Positions 1 through 10,372 are shown, numbered from the stretch's first letter. The stretch is DNA of 64,000 nt from Bacillota bacterium (GCA_023434365.1 JAEYSV010000019.1:225243-289242); one strand, 5' to 3'. A program made the numbers and translations. The notes: generated by a model from the sequence alone, not told the origin.

Positions 1-18
1 AGGTAGGAGGATTCATAC

Positions 19-573
19 ATGGATTCAAGAATTGAACAATTTGAGAGTAAAATGAGAAAATCTTTAGAGGCGCTAGAGGCAGAATATGTTACTATTCGTG
101 CAGGTAGAGCGAATCCTCATGTGTTAGACAAAATAAAAGTGGATTATTATGGACAGCCATCAGGTTTACAGAGTGTAGCTAACATAAGTGTTCCTGAAGC
201 AAGAGTTATTATGATTCAACCATGGGAAAGTAAACTGATTAAGGAAATCGAGAAAGCAATTCTTACTTCGGACTTAGGTCTTACTCCTTCAAACGATGGC
301 AGAGTAATTCGTCTTGTATTCCCAGAATTGACCGAAGAACGTCGTAAAGATTTAGTAAAAGATGTTAAGAAAAAAGCGGAGAATGCTAAAGTAGCAGTTC
401 GTAATATCAGACGTGATGCGAATGATGCATTTAAGAAGATGAATAAATCCAGTGAAATTACAGATGATGATTTAAAATCACTTGAGGAACAGATTCAAAA
501 AGCAACTGACAAGTATATTGTAGATATTGATAAAGCAGTTGAGGCAAAATCCAAAGAAATTCTTACTGTATAG
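19..573 (+). CDS. frr: Ribosome recycling factor
   Basis: RRF acts with EF-G to split post-termination ribosomes into subunits so they can initiate again; it works in the cytosol. The 184-residue product has the usual RRF length and layout: a long three-helix bundle (N-terminal helix plus the C-terminal half, including the conserved stretch TIRAGRANPHVLD near residues 24-37) with a small beta domain inserted around residues 35-105. An AGGAGG ribosome binding site at 5-10 precedes the ATG. The gene is the first visible member of a co-directional cluster with uppS and cdsA, an order common in Firmicutes (usually tsf-pyrH-frr). The upstream genes lie outside the window. Confidence 0.97.
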   Translation: MDSRIEQFESKMRKSLEALEAEYVTIRAGRANPHVLDKIKVDYYGQPSGLQSVANISVPEARVIMIQPWESKLIKEIEKAILTSDLGLTPSNDGRVIRLVFPELTEERRKDLVKDVKKKAENAKVAVRNIRRDANDAFKKMNKSSEITDDDLKSLEEQIQKATDKYIVDIDKAVEAKSKEILTV

Positions 574-646
574 TAAGTGCCATAATAAGGACGTATTTTC
601 ATTTGCTGGAAGGTACGTCCTATTCTTAATGTTTAGGAGGATAGCG

Positions 647-1369
647 ATGAGTGAGAACAAGGAGGATGGGTTAATTATACCTAACCATATTGCCATTATT
701 TTAGACGGGAATGGAAGATGGGCCAAAAAACGTTTTATGCCACGCAATTATGGTCATGCACAAGGCAGTAAAAATGTTGAACGTATCATAGAAGATGCAT
801 TTAACATGGGTGTCAAATACCTTACAGTATATGCGTTCAGTACAGAAAACTGGAGCCGACCTTCTGAAGAAGTTCAGGCTATTATGAAGCTTTTACGTAA
901 TTATTTGAAGACTTGTGTGAAAACTAGTGAAAAAAATAATATGAGAGTTCGTATCCTTGGAGACAAACAAAGTCTTCCGGAGGATATATTAAAGAGTGTT
1001 AACGTTCTTGAAGAAGCGTCTAAAAACAATACTGGACTAAATTTTCAGGTAGCCTTAAATTATGGCAGTCGGGATGAGATTATTCGGGCTGTTAAAAAAG
1101 TGGCAAACAATGTTCAAGAGGGACAGTTAAAACCTGACGATATCACTAGTGATTTATTTGCATCTTATCTGGACACACATGATATTCCAGATCCTGATCT
1201 TTTAATTAGAACAAGTGGTGAACAAAGGTTATCCAATTATTTGCTCTGGCAGTTGGCCTATACAGAGTTTTATTTTACAGATGTATTGTGGCCTGATTTT
1301 AATAAAAACGAATTAGAAAAAGCGATTCGCTATTATAGCAACAGGGATCGAAGATTCGGAAAGGTTTAG
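647..1369 (+). CDS. uppS: Undecaprenyl diphosphate synthase
   Basis: A cis-prenyltransferase that adds isopentenyl units to farnesyl diphosphate to make the C55 lipid carrier for peptidoglycan and other envelope polymers. The signature ILDGNGRWAKKR near the N-terminus holds the Mg-binding Asp, and RTSGEQRLSNYLLWQLAYTE near the C-terminus is the second family signature. I start at the ATG at 647 because an AGGAGG lies at 636-641 and the protein then has 240 residues, normal for the family; an in-frame upstream extension to 527 would overlap frr and adds no conserved sequence. It is followed within 10 bases by cdsA. The isoprenoid genes dxr and ispG downstream supply its substrates. Confidence 0.96.
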   Translation: MSENKEDGLIIPNHIAIILDGNGRWAKKRFMPRNYGHAQGSKNVERIIEDAFNMGVKYLTVYAFSTENWSRPSEEVQAIMKLLRNYLKTCVKTSEKNNMRVRILGDKQSLPEDILKSVNVLEEASKNNTGLNFQVALNYGSRDEIIRAVKKVANNVQEGQLKPDDITSDLFASYLDTHDIPDPDLLIRTSGEQRLSNYLLWQLAYTEFYFTDVLWPDFNKNELEKAIRYYSNRDRRFGKV

Positions 1370-1379
1370 GGGGATTACT

Positions 1380-2180
1380 ATGTTTGTGAAAAGATTGATT
1401 AGTAGTATTGTGTTACTTGCAGTCATAATCACTACTGTAGTATTAGGAGGAGAAGCGCTTTTTTTATTAACTGCAATCGTTTCGCTGATAGGATTGATGG
1501 AAATATATCGCCTTTCCAAGCTTCATAAAACGTTACCAGGTATTGTTGGATATTTATCTTGCGCTGTTTACTATGCATTACTTTATTTTAACAGACAGGA
1601 ATATCTGTTTGAGCTTCTTGTCGTTTTATTGTTAGTACTGATGATAGTCTTTGTGCTACGTTATCCAGTGTATCATTCAAGTCAAATTGCTATGACTTTT
1701 TTTGGTTTCTTTTATGTTGCTGTTATGTTATCATATTTGTATCAAGTACGCATGCTAGAAAATGGTGCCTATATGATTTGGCTGGTGTTCATTGGAGCCT
1801 GGGGTTCTGATACTTGTGCGTATTGTGTTGGTATGCTATTTGGAAAACATAAACTTCCGAACGAACTGTCTCCAAAGAAGTCGATAGAAGGTTGTATTGG
1901 AGGGGTAGTTGGAGCAGCATTCCTAGGTTTTGCTTATGCAACTGTTTTTAGAGAGCAGATTACTGCTATTAGTAATCCAACCCTCTGGTTTGCGGTAATT
2001 GGTGGTGTGAGTAGTATATTATCTCAGATAGGTGATCTTGCCGCGAGTGGTATTAAGAGAAATCATAATATTAAGGACTATGGGAATCTGATACCAGGCC
2101 ACGGTGGAATTATGGACAGATTTGACAGTATTATTTTTACTGCTCCAATCTGCTTTGTCTTACTAAAATTTATACTGTAA
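1380..2180 (+). CDS. cdsA: Phosphatidate cytidylyltransferase
   Basis: Makes CDP-diacylglycerol from phosphatidate and CTP, the branch point for all membrane phospholipids. The 266-residue protein is almost entirely hydrophobic, with about seven to eight membrane segments. The family signature sits near the C-terminus: SPKKSIEGCIGG, then QIGDLAASGIKR, then GNLIPGHGGIMDRFDS. The ATG follows a GGGG-type Shine-Dalgarno sequence and the gene begins 10 bases after uppS, so the two are probably co-translated. Its product feeds, among others, the cardiolipin synthase encoded at 45.3 kb. Confidence 0.95.
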   Translation: MFVKRLISSIVLLAVIITTVVLGGEALFLLTAIVSLIGLMEIYRLSKLHKTLPGIVGYLSCAVYYALLYFNRQEYLFELLVVLLLVLMIVFVLRYPVYHSSQIAMTFFGFFYVAVMLSYLYQVRMLENGAYMIWLVFIGAWGSDTCAYCVGMLFGKHKLPNELSPKKSIEGCIGGVVGAAFLGFAYATVFREQITAISNPTLWFAVIGGVSSILSQIGDLAASGIKRNHNIKDYGNLIPGHGGIMDRFDSIIFTAPICFVLLKFIL

Positions 2181-2211
2181 AAGGTAAAATAGATAACTTG
2201 AGGAAATAAGA

Positions 2212-3351
2212 ATGAAAAGAATAAGTATACTGGGTTCTACTGGGTCTATAGGGACTCAAACCTTAGAAATTGTACGAACCAATCAGGATATAAAAGTTGT
2301 GGCATTAGCTGCTGGCAATAATATTGAGTTACTAGCGAAACAAGCATTGGAATTTAAACCAGAGCTAATTTGTGTCTGGACTAAGGAGAATGCATGTAAG
2401 ATTAAGCAAATGATCCCTTACGATGTGACGATCGTCTACGGTATGGAAGGGTTGATTCTTTGCGCAACACATGCAGACGTAGATATTGTTGTAACTGCTG
2501 TGGTTGGAATGATTGGAATCCGTCCAACGATTAGTGCAATCGAAGCTGGCAAGGATATTGCGCTTGCGAATAAGGAAACACTTGTAACTGCTGGGCATCT
2601 GATTATGCCATTAGCCAAAGAAAAGAACGTAAGAATTTATCCGGTAGATAGTGAACACAGTGCAGTATTTCAATGCTTGAACGGTGAAAATTGGAAAGAA
2701 ATAGACAAGATTATCCTAACTGCTTCTGGCGGACCTTTTCGTGGTAAGAAGCTTAGTGACTTAGAACATATTCAAGTGGAAGATGCGCTGAAGCATCCAA
2801 ACTGGGCGATGGGAAGAAAGATTACGATTGATTCTTCTACTATGGTTAATAAAGGGCTTGAGGTAATTGAAGCAAGGTGGTTGTTTGATGTAAGTTATGA
2901 CCAGATCGATGTTGTCGTACAGCCTCAAAGTGTGATTCATTCTATGGTGCAGTTTATGGATGGATCGGTTATGGCACAGCTTGGAACGCCGGATATGAAA
3001 CTACCAATTCAGTACGCATTATATTATCCAGAGCGTCGTTTTCTTGCTGGGTCACGTCTTGATTTTAAAACGCTTAAAAGTATCTCCTTTGAAGAACCGG
3101 ATCTTGAGACCTTTAGAGGGTTACGACTTGCTTATGAAGCAGGTCGGATTGGCCATAGTATGCCAACGGTATATAACGCAGCGAATGAACTAGCAGTTTC
3201 TCTGTTCTTAGAAAAGAAGATTTCGTATTTGGATATCGTTAAGATGATAGAATTTGCAATGGAAAAGCATAACTTGATAGAACATCCAAGTCTTGAGCAA
3301 ATTCTAGAAACAGAAGCATTAACATATGATATATTAGCATCATTTAAATAG
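2212..3351 (+). CDS. dxr: 1-Deoxy-D-xylulose 5-phosphate reductoisomerase
   Basis: Second step of the methylerythritol phosphate (MEP) isoprenoid pathway: converts DXP to MEP with NADPH. Visible motifs in order: the dinucleotide-binding loop GSTGSIGTQTLE at residues 8-19, ALANKETLV, the metal-site segment VDSEHSA, TASGGPFRG, and HPNWAMGRKITIDSSTMVNKG, all in the usual order. The length of 379 residues is typical. It lies 31 bases after cdsA and 51 before rseP. This cdsA-dxr-rseP-ispG order is widely conserved in Firmicutes, which supports a shared transcript. Confidence 0.97.
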   Translation: MKRISILGSTGSIGTQTLEIVRTNQDIKVVALAAGNNIELLAKQALEFKPELICVWTKENACKIKQMIPYDVTIVYGMEGLILCATHADVDIVVTAVVGMIGIRPTISAIEAGKDIALANKETLVTAGHLIMPLAKEKNVRIYPVDSEHSAVFQCLNGENWKEIDKIILTASGGPFRGKKLSDLEHIQVEDALKHPNWAMGRKITIDSSTMVNKGLEVIEARWLFDVSYDQIDVVVQPQSVIHSMVQFMDGSVMAQLGTPDMKLPIQYALYYPERRFLAGSRLDFKTLKSISFEEPDLETFRGLRLAYEAGRIGHSMPTVYNAANELAVSLFLEKKISYLDIVKMIEFAMEKHNLIEHPSLEQILETEALTYDILASFK

Positions 3352-3402
3352 AGGAAAGATAAGTATTCAAAATCATACGTTAATAGTCAGGTAGGAGGGT
3401 TT

Positions 3403-4701
3403 ATGAGCATTGTTATTGCTTTAATTATATTTAGTGTTATTGTTATCATTCATGAATTTGGTCATTTTCTTCTTGCAAAGAAAAATGGGATTAAAGTTCC
3501 TGAGTTTTCTCTTGGTATGGGACCTAGATTATTCAGTTTTCAAAAAAATGAAACTAAGTATTCTCTAAAACTGTTCCCTATAGGTGGCTCCTGCCTGATG
3601 CTTGGTCAGGATGAAGATTCAAAAGAGGAAGGAACCTTTAATTCCAAAGGTGTTTGGGCAAGAATCTCTGTCATAGCGGCAGGTCCTATTTTCAACTTCA
3701 TATTGGCTTTTGTTCTTGCAATCTTTGTCATTACGGGTGCAGGATACGACCCTGCAACGGTGGCACGAGTTGTAGACGGACAACCAGCGAGTGAGGCAGG
3801 AATTAAAGTAGGGGATTTGATTACTTCAATCAATGGTAAAGGAGTAGATATCTCCAGAGATATTGATGTGTATTTTCAATTTCATCCGGTAGATGGTGAG
3901 GTAATTGAAATCACATATGAACGGAATGGAAAAGAATATGAAGCGAATATAGAGCCCAAACTTATAAAACGGTATTTGATTGGTTTTTCTTATACTGCTG
4001 ACGATAAGATTGCAGTAATGACTGCGATTACTCCTGGTGGTGCATTGGAGAAAGCTGGTGTTAAGGCGGGGGATATCATTGTTAATGTGGATGGTAACGA
4101 TGTTAAAACCGGAATGGAATTAAATGATTATTTTAATGCTAATCCGTTAACTGAGAAACCAGTTCAGGTAACATATTCTCGTGATGGAAAAGAGACGACT
4201 GTTCAGGTTACTCCGGTATACTCGAGCGAAAATTATGTTGTTGGAATGGGCTATAATATGCAACGCACCGGTACAGAGAAGAATCCACTAAAAGTGTTAA
4301 AATATAGTTATACAGAAGTGAAGTTCTGGATTAAGACAACGGTAGCTAGTCTTGGCCAACTGATTCAGGGCAATGTTAGTAAAGACGATATCGCCGGTCC
4401 GGTAGGGATTGTGAATATCATTGGAGATAGCTATGAAAACACCAAGGATGAAGGTGTTTTTATGACAATCTTGCAGATGATGTACATCAGTATCTTGTTA
4501 AGTGCGAATCTTGGAGTAATGAACTTGCTTCCAATTCCAGCTCTTGACGGAGGGCGACTTGTATTTTTGATTATTGAAGCAATCCGTGGAAAACCAATTC
4601 CAGCGGAAAAAGAAGGTATTGTACATGTCATTGGCTTTATTGCATTGATGCTGTTGATGGTATTTGTTGTATTTAATGATATTATGAGGATTTTTGGTTA
4701 A
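3403..4701 (+). CDS. rseP: RseP/RasP-family site-2 (intramembrane) zinc metalloprotease
   Basis: Membrane-embedded M50 protease that cleaves anti-sigma factors and remnant signal peptides inside the bilayer. The zinc motif HEFGH is at residues 17-21 in the first membrane segment, and the third zinc ligand lies in NLLPIPALDGGRL around residues 373-385. Between them are two PDZ-like domains (about residues 115-185 and 200-275); the Bacillus enzyme RasP has one and E. coli RseP has two, so the double-PDZ form is notable but not unusual in clostridia. It is preceded by an AGGAGGG site at 3391-3398. At 432 residues it is full length. Its natural anti-sigma substrate cannot be read from this window. 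Confidence 0.95.
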   Translation: MSIVIALIIFSVIVIIHEFGHFLLAKKNGIKVPEFSLGMGPRLFSFQKNETKYSLKLFPIGGSCLMLGQDEDSKEEGTFNSKGVWARISVIAAGPIFNFILAFVLAIFVITGAGYDPATVARVVDGQPASEAGIKVGDLITSINGKGVDISRDIDVYFQFHPVDGEVIEITYERNGKEYEANIEPKLIKRYLIGFSYTADDKIAVMTAITPGGALEKAGVKAGDIIVNVDGNDVKTGMELNDYFNANPLTEKPVQVTYSRDGKETTVQVTPVYSSENYVVGMGYNMQRTGTEKNPLKVLKYSYTEVKFWIKTTVASLGQLIQGNVSKDDIAGPVGIVNIIGDSYENTKDEGVFMTILQMMYISILLSANLGVMNLLPIPALDGGRLVFLIIEAIRGKPIPAEKEGIVHVIGFIALMLLMVFVVFNDIMRIFG

Positions 4702-4724
4702 TTAAGAGTGTATCAGGTGAACTT

Positions 4725-4774
4725 AAGCTGTTGTTGGAATTAGAAGAGTGTTACTTCTTAACCGACAGCAGCTT
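4725..4774 (+). other. Stem-loop between rseP and ispG
   Basis: A 13-bp arm at 4725-4737 pairs with 4762-4774 (two G-U pairs), enclosing a second small helix AGAAG/CTTCT. No run of T follows, so it does not look like a standard intrinsic terminator; it could be an mRNA-processing or stability element, or a weak attenuator. A TATAAT at 4777-4782 just after it could serve as a -10 box for ispG, but no good -35 is spaced correctly. Confidence 0.4.
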
Positions 4775-4824
4775 TCTATAATGACAATATTAAAGTAAAA
4801 CGTGTAAAAAATGAGGTAGAAATC

Positions 4825-5883
4825 ATGGCATTATTAAGAGAAAAAACAAGAGTAATTCGAATTGGGGACCGGTATATAGGAGGAAATCATCCTATATTAG
4901 TACAATCAATGACCAATACCAAGACAGAAGATGTTAAAGGGACGATTGATCAGATAGCAAGATTACAGGAAGCGGGCTGTGATATCATTCGTTTGGCGGT
5001 ACCAACGATGGAAGCAGCAAAATCATTCGGTGAGATAAAAAAACATGTGAAGATCCCAATGGTGGCTGACATTCATTTTGATTATCGCCTGGCAATGGAA
5101 GCCATGATAAATGGTGCGGATAAAATCAGAATTAATCCTGGTAACATTGGTGATATCCATAAGGTAAAAGCAGTCGTTAACATGGCTAAGGAACGTGAGA
5201 TACCAATTCGGGTTGGTGTCAATAGTGGGTCTCTTGAAAAGAATCTGTTAGCAAAATACGGACGTGTTTGTGCAGAAGGTATCGTGGAAAGTGCTCTTGA
5301 TAAAATTCGTTGGGTTGAAGAATTAGGATATGAAAATATGGTAATTAGCATCAAATCAAGCGATGTATTAATGAGCGTTGAAGCACATGAGTTAATAGCA
5401 AAACAAACGGATTATCCTCTTCATGTCGGGATTACAGAGTCAGGAACCATTTATTCCGGTAATATCAAGTCAGCTGTTGGGCTAGGGATCATCCTGCACC
5501 AAGGAATAGGTAATACTATTCGTGTTTCCCTTACTGGTGATCCAGTGAAAGAAATTGAATCAGCAAAATTAATCTTAAAAACGTTAGGTCTGCGTAAAGG
5601 CGGAGTGGAGGTTGTTAGTTGCCCGACTTGTGGCAGAACACAAATCAATCTGATTGAGTTAGCGAATCAAGTAGAAGAGATGGTTAGGGAATATGACCTA
5701 GATATCAAAGTTGCTGTTATGGGCTGTGCGGTGAATGGTCCTGGGGAAGCAAGAGAAGCTGATATCGGAATCGCTGGAGGAATTGGAGAAGGTTTAATTA
5801 TTAAAAAAGGGGAAATTGTAAGGAAGGTACCTGAAGCAAGGTTGCTAGATGAGCTGCGAACAGAATTAAGTAACTGGAAGTAA
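4825..5883 (+). CDS. ispG: 4-Hydroxy-3-methylbut-2-enyl diphosphate synthase (flavodoxin/ferredoxin)
   Basis: A [4Fe-4S] enzyme of the MEP pathway that reduces methylerythritol cyclodiphosphate to HMBPP. The N-terminal TIM-barrel begins with VQSMTNTKTEDV, and the C-terminal cluster domain carries SCPTCGRTQ (about residues 265-273) and MGCAVNGPGEA (about 299-309), which together give the three Cys and one Glu cluster ligands. The 352-residue length is that of the short bacterial form. It shares the pathway with dxr two genes upstream, and 37 bases separate it from polC. Confidence 0.96.
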   Translation: MALLREKTRVIRIGDRYIGGNHPILVQSMTNTKTEDVKGTIDQIARLQEAGCDIIRLAVPTMEAAKSFGEIKKHVKIPMVADIHFDYRLAMEAMINGADKIRINPGNIGDIHKVKAVVNMAKEREIPIRVGVNSGSLEKNLLAKYGRVCAEGIVESALDKIRWVEELGYENMVISIKSSDVLMSVEAHELIAKQTDYPLHVGITESGTIYSGNIKSAVGLGIILHQGIGNTIRVSLTGDPVKEIESAKLILKTLGLRKGGVEVVSCPTCGRTQINLIELANQVEEMVREYDLDIKVAVMGCAVNGPGEAREADIGIAGGIGEGLIIKKGEIVRKVPEARLLDELRTELSNWK

Positions 5884-5920
5884 TACGTAAAAGAGGAGAT
5901 CATAAAGGAAGGGATAGGAA

Positions 5921-8900
5921 ATGGTATTTTTTGAAGCATGGAATGATTTACAAGTGAATAAAAGATTGACGCAGGTATTTCAATATGTTGATGTCACTCG
6001 TTTTGTAGTAAATCAACGTACGGAAAGCATAGAAATCTATACAATGAGTGAAAACTATCTTTCTTATATTGATATTAGCAGTATGGAGTTTCAAATAAAG
6101 AAAAAGTTCTTTTCCCAATCTCAATTTCGAGTCAGAATTATTGATGAATATACATTTGCCAAGCAAATGACACTTTCAAAGCTTTTGGAGATTACCAATG
6201 AATCCATCTTATGTGAACTAAAAGAACTATCGCATCTGGCCTATGCGACCTATTTTAAAGCAAAGCGTACCGTGACTGAGAATACGCTTGTTATCGAATT
6301 AGAGGACAATTTTATCTATAAGAATCTGGCCAATGAGTTACGTGCCTTTTTGGTCCAATTTATGAACACTCATTTTGAGCGTGACATTACAGTAGACTTC
6401 ACCTATTATGAAAAGGTGGATAAAGAAACGAATGAAAAGGATACCTATCAGGAAAAATTGATTCAGTACCGTAATGGAATAAAAGAAGACAGCGTTATAA
6501 ATATTAGTGAAGAAGCTTCTGGTAATGTAGAACCATCAAAGGTTTCGGCTGCAGAAACAGAACCGAAAGCAAATGAAAAGTTCAAATCATTGAAGGAGCA
6601 TAAAGAGAAATTTTACAATAAAAGAAAGTTACCTGAAGATCCAAGTGTTATCTATGGACGTAACTTTGAAGGGAAGGTGCTCTCCCTTAAGGAAATACAA
6701 GAAGAGATTGGCGAAGTAGTTGTACAAGGAAAAGTCCTTGATGTGGAGGAACGTATTACAAAAAATGGCTTATACATTTTCAATATTCCCATCACTGATT
6801 TTTCGGATAGTATCGTCGTAAAGCTCTTCTGTAAAGAAGAACAATATAATGATGTAAAAGAAAAGGTGAAAAAAGACTCATTTCTACTCATTAAAGGAGT
6901 AGCAATGTATGATAATTATCAGAAGGAGATTACGATTGGTAGTGTTACCGGAGTTAAATTGATTTCTGATTTTACAACTACCAGAATGGATCAAAGTGCC
7001 CAGAAACGAGTTGAGCTACATTGTCATACTGTCATGAGTGATATGGATAGTGTAATTAATGTAAAATCTCTAATTAATCGTGCGAAAAAATGGGGGCATA
7101 AAGCATTAGCCATCACAGATCATGGGGTAGTGCAGTCTTTCCCAGAAGCGGCACATGCCTTAGTTAAAAATGATGAATTCAAAATTATCTATGGAATGGA
7201 AGCGTATATCGTAGATGATGAACAAAATATTGTAGAGAATAATAAGGGGCAGACCTTAGATGCGTCCTTTGTTGTATTTGACTTAGAAACTACTGGGTTT
7301 GGTCCTGTACATGATAAGATTATTGAAATTGGCGCAGTCAAAGTGGTAGATGGTAAGGTTGTCGATACCTACTCCACCTTTGTCAACCCAATGATACCGA
7401 TTCCTGAAAAGATAACGGAACTTACAAGTATAACGAATCTTGATGTTAGTGACGCACCATTGATTGAGACAGTACTACCTGAGTTTCTTTCCTTTTCAAA
7501 AGACTGCATCCTGGTAGCACATAATGCTTCCTTTGATGTAGGGTTTATCAGAAAGAAATCTGAGCAGCAGGGAATAGAAACAGATTTTACGGTTTTAGAT
7601 ACCGTTAATATGGCACGTGTGTTATTGCCTCACCTTAATAATTTCAAATTAAATATCATTGCCAAGGATCTGGGAGTTTCATTAGAAAGTCATCACCGCG
7701 CGGTAGATGATGCTATGGCAACAGCAGAGATTTTTATACACTTTCTCACAATGTTAAAAGAGAAAGAAGTTGTTACACTTGAAGAGCTAAATCGTATGAA
7801 TCAGCTCTCGCCTGAGACAGTTAAGAAAATGCCTACCTATCATGGAATCATTCTTGCTAAAAATGACATAGGCAGGGTGAATCTATATAAGATGGTATCT
7901 CTTTCCCATATTGAATATTTTGCAAGACGGCCAAGGATACCAAAAAGTCTGATTACGGCTAACAGAGAAGGACTAATTCTTGGAACAGCATGTGAAGCAG
8001 GAGAATTATACCAGGCGATTCTACGAAATAAGCCAGATACCGAGATTGAACGAATTGTAAACTTCTATGATTATCTGGAAATTCAACCGCTTGGTAATAA
8101 TATGTTTATGATTGAGGATGATCGCTATGATGTAACTAGCATCGAGGACCTGAAAGCACATAATCAGCGTATTGTTGATTTGGGGACATTATATCAAAAA
8201 CCGGTGGTGGCTACCTGTGATGCCCATTTTTTAGATCCGGATGATAGTATTTACCGTGCAGTTATCATGAAAGGAAAAGGATTTAAGGATGCTGACAATC
8301 AGGCACCTCTATATTATCGTACTACAGAAGAGATGCTAGAAGAGTTTGAGTATCTTGGGCCAGTAAAAGCAAAAGAGGTCGTGCTTACGAATACGAATCT
8401 GATTGCTGATATGATTGAAAAAATTAGTCCAGTCCGTCCGGATAAGTGTCCACCGGTAATTGCAGACTCTGATAAAGAACTGCGTAAAATCTGTTATGAT
8501 AAGGCACATTCTATGTATGGTCCTGATTTGCCGCCACAAGTTCAAACAAGGCTGGAACACGAGTTGAATTCGATTATAAGTAACGGATTTGCCGTGATGT
8601 ATATTATTGCACAGAAACTAGTATGGAAATCAAATGAAGATGGCTATCTGGTGGGTTCCAGGGGGAGTGTTGGTTCCTCTTTTGTCGCTACAATGGCAGG
8701 AATTACAGAAGTTAATCCTCTTGCGGCGCATTATTATTGCCCGAATTGTCATTACAGTGATTTTACCTCTGATATTGTCAAACAATATGCAGGAAGTTCA
8801 GGCTGTGATATGCCAGACCGTGAATGTCCTGACTGTGGTACTATGTTATGTAAAGATGGACATGATATCCCATTTGAAACTTTCCTTGGATTTTACGGAG

Positions 8901-10360
8901 ATAAAGAACCAGATATTGACCTTAACTTCTCAGGGGAATATCAGGCCAAAGCACATGAGTATACCGAGGTAATCTTTGGAAAAGGGCATACTTTCCGTGC
9001 GGGAACCATTGGTACATTAGCAGATAAAACGGCGTATGGATTTGTGAAAAAGTATTATGATGAGCATGAGCAAACGAAGAGGAATGCTGAGATAAACAGA
9101 ATCGTACAAGGCTGTGTCGGAGTCAGAAGAACAACGGGCCAACATCCAGGTGGAATTATCGTGCTGCCTCATGGCGAGGAAATCTATTCCTTCACGCCGG
9201 TACAACGTCCTGCTAATGATATGAATACTAAAACAGTTACAACACACTTTGATTATCACTCTATTGATCATAACTTGCTAAAGCTAGATATTCTAGGGCA
9301 TGACGATCCGACTATGATTCGTATGTTAGAGGATCTTACGGGATTAGATGCCAAACAGATAAGCCTGGATGATACTAAGGTATTGTCATTATTTGAGTCA
9401 ACGAAAGCCTTAGGGATAAAACCAAAGGATTTGATGGATTGTGATCTTGGATGTCTGGGAATTCCTGAATTCGGTACGGACTTCGTTATGCAGATGTTAA
9501 GAGATACGAAACCAAAGAATTTTTCGGACTTAGTCCGAATCTCGGGATTATCGCATGGAACCGATGTATGGCTTAATAATGCGCAGTATTACATTCAAAG
9601 AGGAGACTGTACTCTTTCTAGTGCAATCTGTACCCGTGATGATATTATGGTCTTCTTAATATATAAAGGGGTAGAAAATGGTCTTTCCTTTAAGATAATG
9701 GAAAGTGTCAGAAAAGGAAAGGGACTCTCTCCTGATATGGAAGAAGCAATGAGGCAAGCAAATGTTGAGGAGTGGTATATAGAATCCTGCAAGAAAATCA
9801 AATATATGTTTCCAAAGGCGCATGCCGCTGCCTATGTCATGATGGCATTTCGAATTGCTTATTTTAAAGTATATTATCCACTTGCTTATTATGCCTCTTA
9901 TTTTAGTATTCGTGCCAGTGCTTTTAACTATGAAAAGATGTGTCTTGGAAAGAATAAGCTAGAAGGACTTATGAGGGAATATAAGAGAGATTATAATAAT
10001 TTATCTAAAAAAGAACAGGATATGTATAAAGACATGAGAATCGTTCAGGAAATGTATGCCCGCGGATTTGAATTTTTACCTATTAATATCTATCTGGCAA
10101 AAGCACATCATTTTCAAATCATTGATGGGAAACTTATGCCATCGCTAAGCTCAATTGACGGTCTTGGTGATAAGGCAGCAGAAGCGATTGTTGAAGCAGC
10201 GAAAGATGGAAAGTTTTTATCGCAGGATGATTTCCGTGAGCGAACAAAAGTGTCAAAAACCGTCGTTGATCAGATGGCTGAAATGGGCATCTTTGGTGAT
10301 CTGCCAGTTTCTAATCAGAGAACAATTTTGGATTATTTGAATGAGACAAAGTTTATGTAA
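5921..10360 (+). CDS. polC: DNA polymerase III alpha subunit, PolC type
   Basis: The replicative DNA polymerase of low-GC Gram-positives, with built-in proofreading. Domains in order (1479 residues): N-terminal tau-binding/oligonucleotide-binding region to about 360; PHP domain starting at RVELHCHTVMSDMDS near 363; DEDD 3'-5' exonuclease inserted in PHP, beginning FDLETTGFG near 450; polymerase palm with a four-cysteine zinc module (CPNC near 940 and CPDC some 35 residues on); the catalytic aspartates in PDIDLNFSGE near 996; then fingers and C-terminal helix-hairpin-helix. The exonuclease inside PHP and the zinc module are diagnostic for PolC rather than DnaE. A GGAAATGG start context follows ispG. 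The cluster normally runs on into rimP-nusA; here about 5 kb of other genes intervene. Confidence 0.98.
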   Translation: MVFFEAWNDLQVNKRLTQVFQYVDVTRFVVNQRTESIEIYTMSENYLSYIDISSMEFQIKKKFFSQSQFRVRIIDEYTFAKQMTLSKLLEITNESILCELKELSHLAYATYFKAKRTVTENTLVIELEDNFIYKNLANELRAFLVQFMNTHFERDITVDFTYYEKVDKETNEKDTYQEKLIQYRNGIKEDSVINISEEASGNVEPSKVSAAETEPKANEKFKSLKEHKEKFYNKRKLPEDPSVIYGRNFEGKVLSLKEIQEEIGEVVVQGKVLDVEERITKNGLYIFNIPITDFSDSIVVKLFCKEEQYNDVKEKVKKDSFLLIKGVAMYDNYQKEITIGSVTGVKLISDFTTTRMDQSAQKRVELHCHTVMSDMDSVINVKSLINRAKKWGHKALAITDHGVVQSFPEAAHALVKNDEFKIIYGMEAYIVDDEQNIVENNKGQTLDASFVVFDLETTGFGPVHDKIIEIGAVKVVDGKVVDTYSTFVNPMIPIPEKITELTSITNLDVSDAPLIETVLPEFLSFSKDCILVAHNASFDVGFIRKKSEQQGIETDFTVLDTVNMARVLLPHLNNFKLNIIAKDLGVSLESHHRAVDDAMATAEIFIHFLTMLKEKEVVTLEELNRMNQLSPETVKKMPTYHGIILAKNDIGRVNLYKMVSLSHIEYFARRPRIPKSLITANREGLILGTACEAGELYQAILRNKPDTEIERIVNFYDYLEIQPLGNNMFMIEDDRYDVTSIEDLKAHNQRIVDLGTLYQKPVVATCDAHFLDPDDSIYRAVIMKGKGFKDADNQAPLYYRTTEEMLEEFEYLGPVKAKEVVLTNTNLIADMIEKISPVRPDKCPPVIADSDKELRKICYDKAHSMYGPDLPPQVQTRLEHELNSIISNGFAVMYIIAQKLVWKSNEDGYLVGSRGSVGSSFVATMAGITEVNPLAAHYYCPNCHYSDFTSDIVKQYAGSSGCDMPDRECPDCGTMLCKDGHDIPFETFLGFYGDKEPDIDLNFSGEYQAKAHEYTEVIFGKGHTFRAGTIGTLADKTAYGFVKKYYDEHEQTKRNAEINRIVQGCVGVRRTTGQHPGGIIVLPHGEEIYSFTPVQRPANDMNTKTVTTHFDYHSIDHNLLKLDILGHDDPTMIRMLEDLTGLDAKQISLDDTKVLSLFESTKALGIKPKDLMDCDLGCLGIPEFGTDFVMQMLRDTKPKNFSDLVRISGLSHGTDVWLNNAQYYIQRGDCTLSSAICTRDDIMVFLIYKGVENGLSFKIMESVRKGKGLSPDMEEAMRQANVEEWYIESCKKIKYMFPKAHAAAYVMMAFRIAYFKVYYPLAYYASYFSIRASAFNYEKMCLGKNKLEGLMREYKRDYNNLSKKEQDMYKDMRIVQEMYARGFEFLPINIYLAKAHHFQIIDGKLMPSLSSIDGLGDKAAEAIVEAAKDGKFLSQDDFRERTKVSKTVVDQMAEMGIFGDLPVSNQRTILDYLNETKFM

Positions 10361-10372
10361 TGTAAGTCATAC

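Noticed and set aside
527..646. N-terminal extension of uppS
   Set aside because: Overlaps frr, lacks a ribosome binding site and the conserved protein begins at 647.
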